From the NCBI GenBank assembly GCA_965249035.1, contig CBDFKV010000007.1:806001-870000 (forward strand): 64,000 nucleotides of DNA. Reading direction: 5' to 3'. The stretch is from CBDFKV01 sp965249035. Its GTDB lineage: Bacteria; Pseudomonadota; Gammaproteobacteria; Arenicellales; Poriferihabitantaceae. Position 1 is the stretch's first letter; every line of letters begins with the position of its first letter. Positions 26,251-35,823 of this stretch are shown one piece after another. The notes beneath the pieces are model-generated. The model was given only the letters and a program-made list of their open reading frames with translations, did not search any database and was not told the origin of the DNA. The position numbers and the translations under genes are program-made.

Positions 26251-28503
26251 ATGCACCAATGTCGCCAGTGGACAGTTAGCGGCAAAGTCCAAGGGGTTGG
26301 CTTCCGGCCTTTTGTCTATCGCTTGGCTCATCAGTATCACTTGCAGGGCTGGGTACGAAATGTCGTCGGCCAAGTTGAAATTCGTGCCCAAGGAGAGCTG
26401 GATCAACTCGATCTGTTTGCCATCGACTTGATGGCAGCACCACCTTCAATTTCTGCACCCAACATCAGCGCTTGCCGTGACTGCAAGCTTGAGTCATTTG
26501 ACGACTTCCAAATCCTCAATAGCGAGGCTAACAAAGACGCTGATATCTATATTCCGCTGGATTATTTCACCTGCCCCGATTGCTTGGACGACTTAAACAA
26601 TCCAGCAAACCGACGTTATCACTATCCCTTTACCAACTGCACCCAATGCGGTCCACGCTACACTTTAATTGCCAGCTTGCCGTATGATCGCCCTCAAACC
26701 AGCATGGCAGAATTTCCGCTCTGTAATGCGTGTTTGCAAGAATACCAAAACCCGCTAGATCGACGCTTTCACGCTGAACCGCTGGCCTGCTCGGTTTGTG
26801 GCCCCCAGCTTAGCTTCCGCAACCCTCACACGACGATTAACCAATCACCCGAGGCGCTAACCGCTTGTATTCATGCGCTTGAGCAAGGAGAAATTGTTGC
26901 GGTCAAAGGCGTCGGCGGTTATCACTTGATGTGTGATACCAGCAACGATGCTGCGATCCTGGGCCTGCGAGAGCGTAAGCATCGGCCGCATAAGCCATTG
27001 GCGGTGATGTTTCCAGCCAAAGGCGACGACGGCTTGGCGTCCGTACAAAAAGTGGTTCTGCTAACGCCAGAACAAGCTGACTTGCTGACTTGTCCTTCAC
27101 GGCCAATCGTACTGGCTGACAAAAGACCCCATAGCCTAGCCTCACTAATCGCACCTGGCTTGGGTGAAATTGGCGTGATGTTGGCTTACAGTCCGCTGCA
27201 TCACTTGCTACTCAACGCAATGGATAAGCCTATGGTGGTGACTTCAGCCAATATCAGCGGCGAACCGGTGCTGATTGACGAGACAGAAGTTGAGGCTCGG
27301 CTTAAACACATCACCCCCCACTTTTTACACCATGATCGCCCTATCCTGCGGCCGGCCGATGATTCTGTTTTTCGCCGTATCGGTGGGACTATGCGGCCAA
27401 TTCGGTTAGGGCGTGGCCATGCACCGACCGAAATTACGCTGCCGTTTAAACTTCCCCAGGCTATGCTGGCTTGCGGCAGCCACATGAAAAATACGATCGC
27501 ACTCGCCTGGGATAATCGGCTGGTTGTATCGCCGCATATTGGTGATTTGGACAGTCCGCGCAGCATGCAGGTTTTTGAGCAAGTAGCGGCCGATTTACAG
27601 TGCCTGTACCAAGTTGAAGCCGAGTTATTGGTCTGCGACGCACACCCACAATATGCCTCAACCCGCTGGGCTCTTGATCAAGCACTACCCGCCGTCATGA
27701 TACAACACCATCAAGCCCATGCTTCAGCCGTCGCGCTTGAATACTGGAGTGACGAACCTTATCTGATCTTTAGCTGGGACGGCACTGGCTACGGTGATGA
27801 TGGCACTATCTGGGGCGGTGAAGCATTTTATGGCCGCCCAGGAAGTTGGCAACGCGTCGCTAGTATGCGTCCGTTTCGCTTGCCTGGCGGCGATAAAGCT
27901 GGCCGCGAGCTATGGCGCAGCGCAGCGGCACTGTGCTGGGAGACAGATCAAAATTGGGCAGGTGTTCCTAAGGGCTCAAAAGCACTCAAGCAAGCATGGC
28001 AGCGCAAGCTTAATGCCCCTCAATCAACTGCGGTGGGGCGACTATTCGACGCTGCTGCTGCATTGACTGGCCTATGCCACATCGGCAGCTTTGAAGGCCA
28101 AGGACCAATGCTGCTGGAGCAAGCCAGCGATGCGCTTTGGGCTGCTGACCCTTTGCCAATCACTGCAGATACCGATGGCCTTTTACGTGCCGACTGGGGA
28201 GTGGTATTGCCTGAGTTACAAGACAAAACTCGGAGCGTAAAAGAACGCGCCACTGTGTTTCACTCAAGGCTCGCGCATACGCTGCTGGAACAAGTAGCAC
28301 GACTGAGTAGTACGCATAGCTTCACACGGGTTGGCTTGTGCGGCGGCGTGTTTCAAAACCAAAAATTAACGGACTACCTGGTGCAGCAATTACAACAGCA
28401 ACATTACCAGCCATGTTTGCCTAAAACCCTGCCGGTTAATGACGCCAGCATCAGTGCCGGACAAATTATCGAAGCTGCAGCACGGCAGTTATCTCCGACT
28501 TAA
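26251..28503 (+). CDS. hypF: Carbamoyltransferase HypF
   Basis: A 750-residue enzyme that converts carbamoyl phosphate into the thiocarboxamide on HypE, the source of the hydrogenase cyanide ligands. Domains in order: acylphosphatase (SGKVQGVGFRPFVYRLA, residues 9-25); zinc-finger region with paired Cys (CPDC, CTQC, CNAC, CSVC); YrdC-like (GEIVAVKGVGGYHLMCD, from about 210); Kae1-like carbamoyltransferase (HHQAHASAVALEY, DGTGYGDDGTIWGGE, GLCGGVFQN). Full length for the family. It probably forms a two-gene unit with hypC and converges with the mog gene. Confidence 0.97.
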   Translation: MHQCRQWTVSGKVQGVGFRPFVYRLAHQYHLQGWVRNVVGQVEIRAQGELDQLDLFAIDLMAAPPSISAPNISACRDCKLESFDDFQILNSEANKDADIYIPLDYFTCPDCLDDLNNPANRRYHYPFTNCTQCGPRYTLIASLPYDRPQTSMAEFPLCNACLQEYQNPLDRRFHAEPLACSVCGPQLSFRNPHTTINQSPEALTACIHALEQGEIVAVKGVGGYHLMCDTSNDAAILGLRERKHRPHKPLAVMFPAKGDDGLASVQKVVLLTPEQADLLTCPSRPIVLADKRPHSLASLIAPGLGEIGVMLAYSPLHHLLLNAMDKPMVVTSANISGEPVLIDETEVEARLKHITPHFLHHDRPILRPADDSVFRRIGGTMRPIRLGRGHAPTEITLPFKLPQAMLACGSHMKNTIALAWDNRLVVSPHIGDLDSPRSMQVFEQVAADLQCLYQVEAELLVCDAHPQYASTRWALDQALPAVMIQHHQAHASAVALEYWSDEPYLIFSWDGTGYGDDGTIWGGEAFYGRPGSWQRVASMRPFRLPGGDKAGRELWRSAAALCWETDQNWAGVPKGSKALKQAWQRKLNAPQSTAVGRLFDAAAALTGLCHIGSFEGQGPMLLEQASDALWAADPLPITADTDGLLRADWGVVLPELQDKTRSVKERATVFHSRLAHTLLEQVARLSSTHSFTRVGLCGGVFQNQKLTDYLVQQLQQQHYQPCLPKTLPVNDASISAGQIIEAAARQLSPT

Positions 28504-28506
28504 AAC

Positions 28507-29052
28507 CTACGATTTTGCCCGCTGAGCATCTTTGGGACGAAAAGCGCTAATCACCGCTTCATTGACTTCCATATAATGGCCGCCGATCAAGTCCACGCAA
28601 TACGGCACAGCCGGAAAAACCGCATCCAAGCACTCACGAATTGATTTGGGCTTGCCCGGCAAGTTGATCACCAAAGACTGCCCACAGATACCCGCAGTTT
28701 GCCGCGACAAAATGGCTGTCGGTACATACTGCAAACTGACGGCACGCATTTGCTCACCAAAACCGGGCAGCAACTTTTGACACACCGCTTCGGTCGCCTC
28801 TGTGGTCACATCGCGTGCTGCCGGGCCAGTTCCACCGGTGGTCACGATCAAGTCACATTTTAGTTCGGACAATTCGCGCAAAGTACGCTCGATGACCGCC
28901 TGCTCATCAGGAATGCAACGATACTCGTAACGACATTCGTTAAGCAGGTACGCCTTCATGGTGTCCATAATAGCGACACCAGAAATGTCTTCGTAAATGC
29001 CTTGGCTGGCTCGGTCTGAGGTAGTCACTACCCCTACTTTAATAAGTTCCAT
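28507..29052 (-). CDS. mog: Molybdopterin adenylyltransferase
   Basis: A 181-residue MogA/MoaB protein that adenylates molybdopterin before molybdate insertion. The signatures are VGVVTTSDRASQGIYEDISG near the N-terminus, the nucleotide-binding LIVTTGGTGPAARDVTTEA, and INLPGKPKSIRECLDAVFPAVPY late in the protein (quoted in parts: INLPGKPKS, AVFPAVPYC). ATG 29052 directly follows a GTG that could also start. It converges with hypF, four bases from its stop. No molybdoenzyme gene lies nearby. Confidence 0.93.
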   Translation of the reverse strand: MELIKVGVVTTSDRASQGIYEDISGVAIMDTMKAYLLNECRYEYRCIPDEQAVIERTLRELSELKCDLIVTTGGTGPAARDVTTEATEAVCQKLLPGFGEQMRAVSLQYVPTAILSRQTAGICGQSLVINLPGKPKSIRECLDAVFPAVPYCVDLIGGHYMEVNEAVISAFRPKDAQRAKS

Positions 29053-29191
29053 CACACTCTGATCTCGGTAAAAATTATAAACGAAAGTCTAGGAGCAACT
29101 AGAAATAGACGTCCCTATGCTAAAGAGGTATAAAGAAGTTTAACAAATTCTATACAATGCATCCGACCTAAAGAATCACATATCGATCCGT

Positions 29192-30751
29192 ATGAAAATT
29201 GGCATCCCTAAAGAAATCTACGCCGGAGAAACGCGCGTAGCAAGCACGCCATCGGTCGTTTCTCGGCTGATTGAATTGGGCTACGATATCAGCTTTGAAG
29301 CCGATGCTGGCACTCTTGCCGGATTTAGCGATACTGACTATACCGATGCCGGTGCAACGCTGAGCGATTCGGCCACGCAGCTTTGGCAAGACAGCGATAT
29401 CATCTTAAAAGTCCGTCCGCCGCTCACAGCTGATAACCACGCCAGTAGCGATGAAATGGCGCTATTGGGTAAAGATCAAACACTGGTCAGTTATTTCTGG
29501 CCCGCCCAAAATCCAGAATTGCTGGAAACCGCTGCGAGTCAGCAATCCACCGTTCTGGCGATGGACTCTGTGCCACGAATTTCGCGCGCACAAAAATTGG
29601 ATGTATTGTCTTCTAGCGCCAATGTCGCGGGCTATCGCGCGGTCATTGAAGCCAGTCATGAATTAGGGCGATTCTTAAACGGGCAAATTACTGCTGCGGG
29701 TAAAATCCCGCCGGCTAAAGTGCTAATTATAGGCGCAGGTGTTGCAGGCTTGGCGGCGATTGGTGCAGCTACCAGCATGGGCGCTATCGTGCGTGCTTTT
29801 GACACTCGCCCGGAAGTGAAAGAGCAAGTCGAAAGCATGAATGCCGAGTTTTTAATGCTCGAATTCGACGAGACTTCGGGCAGTGGCGATGGTTACGCAC
29901 AAACCATGAGCAAAGAGTTCATTGACGCCGAGATGGCGCTGTTTGCGGAACAAGCCAAAGACGTTGATATTATTATCACTACCGCCTTAATTCCGGGCAA
30001 GCCCGCGCCCAAACTGATCACCAAAGCCATGGTTGACAGCATGAAGCCGGGTAGCGTCATCGTTGATTTGGCCGCTGAACAAGGCGGTAACTGTGAGTAC
30101 ACCAAACCTGGGAAGGTACACGTCAAAAATGGCGTAAAAATTATTGGCTATACCGATATGGCTGGACGCATGCCAGGTCAAGCCAGCCAATTGTATGCCA
30201 CCAACATCTATAATCTATTAGTGGAAATAACCCCCGAGAAGGATGGTAAGGCGGTTATCGACATGGATGATGAAATGATTCGCGGGTTGACGGTCGCGCA
30301 CCAAGGAGAGATCACTTGGCCGCCACCGCCCATTCAAGTTTCACAGCAGCCTGCAAAACCAGCCACAGCAGTTAGCCCCAAACCAGATTTGGCTGCGGTC
30401 AGCAAACCAGATTCCCGCTGGACCATTGCCGGAGTTGCCTTGGGTATTCTTGCCATACTCGGTGTCGGCTCAGTCGCACCGGCTGATTTCATGTCACACT
30501 TCACCGTTTTTGTGTTGGCTATTTTCGTTGGTTGGCAAGTGGTTTGGAGCGTCACCCCGGCCCTACACACCCCGCTCATGAGTGTTACCAACGCGATTAG
30601 CGGGATCATCGTGGTCGGCGCATTATTACAAATCGATTCGCCCTCTGGCCTTGCTGTTTTTCTAGCCAGCGCCGCCATCTTAATTGCCAGCATTAATATC
30701 GCCGGTGGCTTTTGGGTCACGCAGCGTATGCTAAAAATGTTTCAAAAATAG
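29192..30751 (+). CDS. pntA: NAD(P) transhydrogenase, alpha subunit
   Basis: A 519-residue subunit of the proton-driven transhydrogenase that moves hydride from NADH to NADP+. The NAD-binding domain I covers residues 1-390: MKIGIPKEIYAGETRVA, the Rossmann motif IGAGVAGLAAIGAA, RPEVKEQVESM and GRMPGQASQLYATN. Four C-terminal membrane helices (from IAGVALGILAILGV to ASAAILIASINIAGG) form the alpha part of domain II. Full E. coli-type length. The beta subunit starts 11 bases after its stop. Confidence 0.97.
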   Translation: MKIGIPKEIYAGETRVASTPSVVSRLIELGYDISFEADAGTLAGFSDTDYTDAGATLSDSATQLWQDSDIILKVRPPLTADNHASSDEMALLGKDQTLVSYFWPAQNPELLETAASQQSTVLAMDSVPRISRAQKLDVLSSSANVAGYRAVIEASHELGRFLNGQITAAGKIPPAKVLIIGAGVAGLAAIGAATSMGAIVRAFDTRPEVKEQVESMNAEFLMLEFDETSGSGDGYAQTMSKEFIDAEMALFAEQAKDVDIIITTALIPGKPAPKLITKAMVDSMKPGSVIVDLAAEQGGNCEYTKPGKVHVKNGVKIIGYTDMAGRMPGQASQLYATNIYNLLVEITPEKDGKAVIDMDDEMIRGLTVAHQGEITWPPPPIQVSQQPAKPATAVSPKPDLAAVSKPDSRWTIAGVALGILAILGVGSVAPADFMSHFTVFVLAIFVGWQVVWSVTPALHTPLMSVTNAISGIIVVGALLQIDSPSGLAVFLASAAILIASINIAGGFWVTQRMLKMFQK

Positions 30752-30762
30752 GGGCTGAAGAG

Positions 30763-32151
30763 ATGACGACTGGATTTGTAACGGCAGCCTATATCATCGC
30801 GGCGATTTTATTTATTTTGAGCCTATCGGGCCTTAGCAACCAGGAGTCTGCTCGGCGTGGCAACCTCTACGGAATCGCGGGCATGGCCCTGGCGATTCTG
30901 GCCACTTGGATCGGCCCTGAAATCCATAGCTTCGCCCTCATCATGTTGATGATGGTAGTGGGTGGCTCAATCGGTATTCAATTAGCACGGCGCGTTGAAA
31001 TGACCGCCATGCCTCAGTTAGTCGCCATTCTGCACAGCTTTGTTGGCCTGGCAGCCGTGTTGATCGGCTTCGCTAACGCCCTGTCCTCACCCGAATTACA
31101 GGGTGCCGCGCATACCATTCATGGTATTGAGACTTATCTGGGGGTATTGATCGGCGCCATCACCTTTACTGGCTCAGTGATCGCCTATGGCAAGCTAACC
31201 GGAAAACTATCCAGCGCACCGCTGACCTTGTCGGCACGTCACTGGCTGAACGGTGGCGCACTGATTATTTGTCTGCTCATGGGTATCGCCTATGCGGGTG
31301 ATGGCAACTTAGTAGTGCTATTTTTAGCCACTTTGATCGCCTTCGCAGTCGGCGCGCATTTAGTCATGGCAATCGGCGGCGCCGATATGCCGGTCGTTAT
31401 ATCAATGCTCAATAGCTATTCCGGCTGGGCTGCTGCCGCAACCGGCTTTATGCTGAGTAATGATTTATTGATCGTCACCGGCGCTCTGGTCGGTTCCAGC
31501 GGTGCAATCCTGAGTTACATCATGTGCCGAGCGATGAACCGCAGCTTCTTGAGCGTCATCTTGGGAGGCTTTGGACAAGATAGCAGCCAATCAACTGGCA
31601 ACGCTGTAGCCACCGAAGCGCAAGGCGAAGCAGTAGCCATCAGCGCCGAGCAAACCGCTGCCTTATTGCAAAATGCTCGCTCGGTGGTAATCGTACCTGG
31701 ATATGGAATGGCGGTCGCACATGCTCAGCACCCGGTATCTGAGTTAACCCGTAAACTGCAAGCGAAAAATATTGATGTCCGGTTTGCAATTCACCCGGTT
31801 GCGGGCAGAATGCCGGGGCATATGAACGTGTTGCTGGCAGAAGCAAAAGTGCCCTACGATATCGTCTTGGAAATGGATGAGATCAATGATGATCTAGCCA
31901 AAACCGACGTCGTCATCGTTATTGGCGCCAATGATATCGTCAACCCGGCTGCGCAAGAGGTTCCGGATAGCCCTATCGCAGGCATGCCAGTGCTTGAAGT
32001 CTGGAACGCCGACCATGTCATCGTTTCAAAACGCAGCATGGCAACCGGCTACGCAGGCGTTGAAAATCCATTATTCTTTAAAGAAAATACCCAAATGCTG
32101 TTTGGCGACGCGAAGGATAGTATCGAAGCCATTAATAGCGCTCTGAACTAA
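30763..32151 (+). CDS. pntB: NAD(P) transhydrogenase, beta subunit
   Basis: A 462-residue subunit with eight to nine membrane helices (residues 4-260) that form the proton channel, then the NADP-binding domain III: PGYGMAVAHAQHPVSELT, HPVAGRMPGHMNVLLAEA, VIVIGANDIVNPAA and KRSMATGYAGVENPLFF. ATG 30763 is preferred to the longer open frame because it lies just after pntA and begins with the first helix. The pair supplies NADPH to the cell. Confidence 0.97.
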   Translation: MTTGFVTAAYIIAAILFILSLSGLSNQESARRGNLYGIAGMALAILATWIGPEIHSFALIMLMMVVGGSIGIQLARRVEMTAMPQLVAILHSFVGLAAVLIGFANALSSPELQGAAHTIHGIETYLGVLIGAITFTGSVIAYGKLTGKLSSAPLTLSARHWLNGGALIICLLMGIAYAGDGNLVVLFLATLIAFAVGAHLVMAIGGADMPVVISMLNSYSGWAAAATGFMLSNDLLIVTGALVGSSGAILSYIMCRAMNRSFLSVILGGFGQDSSQSTGNAVATEAQGEAVAISAEQTAALLQNARSVVIVPGYGMAVAHAQHPVSELTRKLQAKNIDVRFAIHPVAGRMPGHMNVLLAEAKVPYDIVLEMDEINDDLAKTDVVIVIGANDIVNPAAQEVPDSPIAGMPVLEVWNADHVIVSKRSMATGYAGVENPLFFKENTQMLFGDAKDSIEAINSALN

Positions 32152-32421
32152 AACAATAAATAGCTCTGAAGACTATAAATTGGCGAGCTACAATTGCCCA
32201 CATAGATTATATTAGACCAAGACTAAGACCCAGTCTAACTCGTCACTAAACCAGTATTTTAGTCCTAGCTCTGATTAGCCTTTTAAAAGTAGACAAACCA
32301 GCCCCAAGTAGCTTGGACTTGTTACAAAGGTTTTGATCTGATTAGCACAGAAAATAAAAATGATTTCCCTATACAGAAAAACAACAAGCCCACCAACGGC
32401 AATACTTTAACTCAGAATACT

Positions 32422-32790
32422 ATGATAATAAAAACCATCCGAAAAGGCTTGGGAGCACTATTGTTAGTCGGCGACCAACTGACCCGGCCCAAACCGATTG
32501 CACGCACACCACTAGCGCAAAAGGCGGTAGATGCTGCCACCGAATTTATGGCGCTCTATCATTTTCAGGGATGTCCATTTTGCATCAAAACTCGGCGGGT
32601 TATTCGTCGGTTAAACTTAAATATTGAACTGAAAGATGCAAAAAATGATGCGACCCACCGAGAAACCCTAATGCGTCGTGGTGGATACATTAGGGTGCCC
32701 TGTTTGCGCATCAAGGATGGCAGTCAGAGTGAACAATGGATGTATGAATCTAACGATATTATTAATTATTTGGAAAGCCGATTTGGGTAG
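32422..32790 (+). CDS. Glutaredoxin-like / GST N-terminal-like protein
   Basis: A 122-residue protein with an N-terminal extension of about 40 residues, including a hydrophobic patch (LGALLLVG) that may associate with the membrane, then a glutaredoxin fold: LYHFQGCPFCIKTRR (Cys51 and Cys54), the cis-Pro loop GGYIRVPCLRI and the final SNDIINYLESRF. The CPFC active site favours a dithiol glutaredoxin. It stands alone after a 270-bp gap and converges with znuA. Partner unknown. Confidence 0.82.
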   Translation: MIIKTIRKGLGALLLVGDQLTRPKPIARTPLAQKAVDAATEFMALYHFQGCPFCIKTRRVIRRLNLNIELKDAKNDATHRETLMRRGGYIRVPCLRIKDGSQSEQWMYESNDIINYLESRFG

Positions 32791-32811
32791 ACATGATGTC
32801 TCCCCAACAGT

Positions 32812-33726
32812 TTATTGAGGTTTACCACAAGACAACAGCTTAATAGCAAACGACTGAATCAGTAGCTCATACGTTTCGCTATCGATGCCCATTAAATCGA
32901 CCGTGGAACTTACTAAACCCACGCTATTGGCGATTTCAACTAGGCCCACGCCCGGATCTTTCTGATCGATCAACAAACACGTAATACTTGGGTCTTTGCT
33001 GATCGTTCGCAGCCGCTTTAAGCTCACTGATCGAGAATGGCCCAACTCCAAAACAGTCGTCACTGGCTGGCCAACATCTTGCTCAAAATACTGGTAGGCG
33101 TCATGAAATACGGCGGTACGTTTGCTCGATCTTTCACTTAAATCCTGACGAATAGCATCACGCAGCTGGCTCGTGCGTCGAACAAACTGATCGCTATTAG
33201 CTTCATACTGATTTGCGTGCTCAGGGTCCAATACACTAAGCCGAGTAGCCAATGCCTGCACCAATAAGTTGGTGTGCGTGATACTCAACCAAAAATGGGG
33301 ATCTAATCCTGCATGAGAATGCTGATCTGATTCTGGTTTTTGGTCCTCGACATACTGATCGTTAGCCTGGTCTTTAGCCTGGCGAAAGCTGAGCAACTGG
33401 GCTTGCAGTTCATCACTAATGGTGAATACTCGGTCGGAGTCATGATCGACAGTATTTTCCAGTACACGCTCCAAGTCAGTACCAAACCAAACAATCAAAT
33501 CAGCATTATTGATTTTCTTTTGATCAGATATTCGTAAAGAATACGAGTGGGGATCAGCACTGCCCCGTATCAACAAATCGGGTTGTGCCACTCCATCCAT
33601 CACAGCCGCTACAATCAACTGAATCGGTTTGATTGAAGCCAGTACAGATGGCGGCTTTGCGTAGGCTTGACTCAACGCAAAAACGCTGGCTAGAACAATA
33701 CTGATTCGGAACAATACGGAGGTCAT
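32812..33726 (-). CDS. znuA: Zinc ABC transporter, substrate-binding protein
   Basis: A 304-residue periplasmic cluster A-I protein with a signal peptide (ends LSQAYA). Expected zinc ligands are in GSADPHSYSLR, AGLDPHFWLS and AVFHDAYQYFEQD, plus a late Asp. A short acidic/His loop (EDQKPESDQHSHAG) replaces the longer His-rich loop of many ZnuA proteins. Divergent from zur-znuCB across a Zur box, which predicts repression by zinc. Confidence 0.95.
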   Translation of the reverse strand: MTSVLFRISIVLASVFALSQAYAKPPSVLASIKPIQLIVAAVMDGVAQPDLLIRGSADPHSYSLRISDQKKINNADLIVWFGTDLERVLENTVDHDSDRVFTISDELQAQLLSFRQAKDQANDQYVEDQKPESDQHSHAGLDPHFWLSITHTNLLVQALATRLSVLDPEHANQYEANSDQFVRRTSQLRDAIRQDLSERSSKRTAVFHDAYQYFEQDVGQPVTTVLELGHSRSVSLKRLRTISKDPSITCLLIDQKDPGVGLVEIANSVGLVSSTVDLMGIDSETYELLIQSFAIKLLSCGKPQ

Positions 33727-33741
33727 GCTTTTACGTTAGAG

Positions 33742-33760
33742 AATGTTATGTTATAACATT
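33742..33760. promoter_or_regulatory. Zur box
   Basis: AATGTTATG-T-TATAACATT, a 19-bp dyad with 8 of 9 arm positions matching, close to the known gammaproteobacterial Zur operator. It is 16 bases from the znuA start and 32 from the zur start, so one site could control both directions. Confidence 0.85.
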
Positions 33761-33792
33761 ATTATTCTACCTGAAATAAGCAGGCTAATACA

Positions 33793-34236
33793 ATGTCTCA
33801 GCTCGTTAATCATGCCGAAGCGATTTGTCGCGCGAATAGCGCTCGACTAACACCCACTCGCCAACGTGTGCTGGAGTTAGTCAACGCGGCTGACAAGCCC
33901 ATTGGCGCGTACGATTTACTCGACCAGCTTAAGCAGGAGCAAAATAACGCGCAACCTCCCACGATTTACCGGGCACTGGGCTTCTTGTTGAAACACAAGC
34001 TGATTCATCAACTGAAATCTATTAAGGCCTATTATTCCTGCGAGTGCCCGGGCGATAGTCACACGGTTTTGTTTCTTATTTGCGAACGCTGTCAGAGCGC
34101 TACTGAGCTGATTGACCCAAACCTAGTAAAGCGCATAAAAAAACACATTCAATCAACCGGTTATCAAGTTGACTATCCAGTCGTTGAAGTGACTGGCCGC
34201 TGTCGTGAATGCAGCATTCGCCCTGAAGGAGCCTGA
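33793..34236 (+). CDS. zur: Zinc uptake regulator, Fur family
   Basis: A 147-residue Fur-family repressor. The winged helix is in residues 10-80 (RLTPTRQRVLELV, PPTIYRALGFLLKH) and the C-terminal domain has the paired Cys structural zinc site (CERCQ and CRECS). The segment SCECPGDSHTVLFLICERC is typical of Zur rather than Fur. It senses zinc and should repress znuA and its own operon through the box in front. znuC follows one base after the stop. Confidence 0.95.
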   Translation: MSQLVNHAEAICRANSARLTPTRQRVLELVNAADKPIGAYDLLDQLKQEQNNAQPPTIYRALGFLLKHKLIHQLKSIKAYYSCECPGDSHTVLFLICERCQSATELIDPNLVKRIKKHIQSTGYQVDYPVVEVTGRCRECSIRPEGA

Positions 34237-34237
34237 T

Positions 34238-35032
34238 ATGACTACTGTATTAATTGATGCGCACGATATCAGCCTCAAGCGCAACGACAAAATCATACTT
34301 GACCACATATCGATCACGATTGACGCGGGAGAAATAGTCACGCTGGTCGGCCCTAACGGTGCCGGTAAAACCACCTTGGTCAAAGTCTTGACTGGGCTGA
34401 TTCAACCCGATGCCGGTAAGATCACATCAAAACCAGGCCTCACTACCGCTTATGTACCCCAGCAATTACTAATCGACTCCAGCATGCCCATGTTAGTCAG
34501 TGCATTCCTGTCGATTAATACATCGCAAAAAGACGTTACTCTGGATGACAAATTATCTGCTCTAGCCTTGGTCAGTGCTGAACATTTGCTGGACAAACAG
34601 TCGCACTCATTGTCAGGCGGCGAACTGCGCCGGGTGTTACTGGCCCGCGCAATCATGCGTCAAGCTGATTTACTAGTCTTGGATGAGCCGACCACTGGTG
34701 TCGATATTAATGGTCAGGCGCAGCTGTACCGATTACTGACCCGCATTCGTGATAATACTGGCTGTGGAATTTTATTGATCTCCCACGATTTGCATATGGT
34801 CATGAGCGCCACTGATAAGGTGGTGTGCCTGAACCAACACGTTTGCTGCCAAGGCAAACCAGACGACATCAATGCCCATCCGGAATATCTGAGCTTGCTC
34901 GAAGGCCACGGTGAGCTCACGATTTATAATCACCATCACAATCATCAACATAACCTGGATGGCAATATTTGTGGTGACGAACAGTCCACTGATTGTGACG
35001 ACCACAATCACCAACACCCAAAGCACCCATGA
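34238..35032 (+). CDS. znuC: Zinc ABC transporter, ATP-binding protein
   Basis: A 264-residue ATPase with Walker A GPNGAGKT, signature SLSGGELRR, Walker B LLVLDEPTTG and the switch His in LLISHDLHM. The C-terminal tail is strongly His-rich (HHHNHQH, later DDHNHQHPKH), a metal-binding extension also found in other ZnuC proteins. ATG 34238 is chosen because it follows the zur stop directly. Its stop overlaps znuB by four bases. Confidence 0.96.
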   Translation: MTTVLIDAHDISLKRNDKIILDHISITIDAGEIVTLVGPNGAGKTTLVKVLTGLIQPDAGKITSKPGLTTAYVPQQLLIDSSMPMLVSAFLSINTSQKDVTLDDKLSALALVSAEHLLDKQSHSLSGGELRRVLLARAIMRQADLLVLDEPTTGVDINGQAQLYRLLTRIRDNTGCGILLISHDLHMVMSATDKVVCLNQHVCCQGKPDDINAHPEYLSLLEGHGELTIYNHHHNHQHNLDGNICGDEQSTDCDDHNHQHPKHP

Positions 35033-35823
35033 CCGCTCTAATTTTACGCGCGCTGTTTGGCGGCCTTCTAATTGCCGCCATCGCTGGCCCGCTCGGTTGC
35101 TTTTTAGTCTGGCGACGCATGGCATTCTATGGCGCTGCCATTGCACATGCCTCTATTTTTGGTTTAGCGATTGCGCTGGCTCTGGGTTTACCATCAATTA
35201 TCGGGCTGATGGCTGGCGCGGTTGGTTTTGCGCTGATGATTTCCTGGCTAAAAGATCGCTCCGAGTTGCCGGTTGATAGCTTGCTTGGTATTCTCTCTCA
35301 CGTCATGCTCGCTGCGGGTATCAGTATATTTTTGATGTCGAGCGTCGCCAATATCGACTTGATGGCCTTTTTATTTGGAGACATCCTAAGCTTGCGAACC
35401 ATTGATTTACTGCTCATTCTAGCCACCTGCACAGTGCTGGGTTTACTATTAACAAGACACTGGAATGCCTTTTTAATCGCCAGTATCCATCCTGATCTCG
35501 CGCATACCGAAGGTGTTAATCTAAAACACACCGAGCGTTTATTTTTGATGATGTTAGCGCTATTTGTCGCTGTTGCTGTGCCTATCATCGGTCTATTGCT
35601 GGTTGTGTCCATTCTAATTATCCCACCTGCTGCCGCACGATTTATTGCCGGAACGCCATATAGCATGGCACTCATTGCCGCGGGCCTAGGCTGCCTATCA
35701 GTGGTGTTAGGGCTGGCTGGCGCGTGGTTTATTGACATCCCTGCCGGGCCAGCCATTGTCATCGGCTCATTCTTGCTATTCATCTTGGCCGGCCTCGCCA
35801 ACGCCCTTCAATCACGCCCATAA
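35029..35823 (+). CDS. znuB: Zinc ABC transporter, permease
   Basis: A 264-residue permease of the ABC-3 family with about seven to eight helices; PLGCFLVWRRMAFYGAAIAH at the N-terminus and GLLLVVSILIIPPAAARFI in the C-terminal half are the family hallmarks. It overlaps znuC by ATGA and shares its stop base with the dinB start, so zur-znuC-znuB-dinB may be one transcript. Confidence 0.96.
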   Translation: MTALILRALFGGLLIAAIAGPLGCFLVWRRMAFYGAAIAHASIFGLAIALALGLPSIIGLMAGAVGFALMISWLKDRSELPVDSLLGILSHVMLAAGISIFLMSSVANIDLMAFLFGDILSLRTIDLLLILATCTVLGLLLTRHWNAFLIASIHPDLAHTEGVNLKHTERLFLMMLALFVAVAVPIIGLLLVVSILIIPPAAARFIAGTPYSMALIAAGLGCLSVVLGLAGAWFIDIPAGPAIVIGSFLLFILAGLANALQSRP

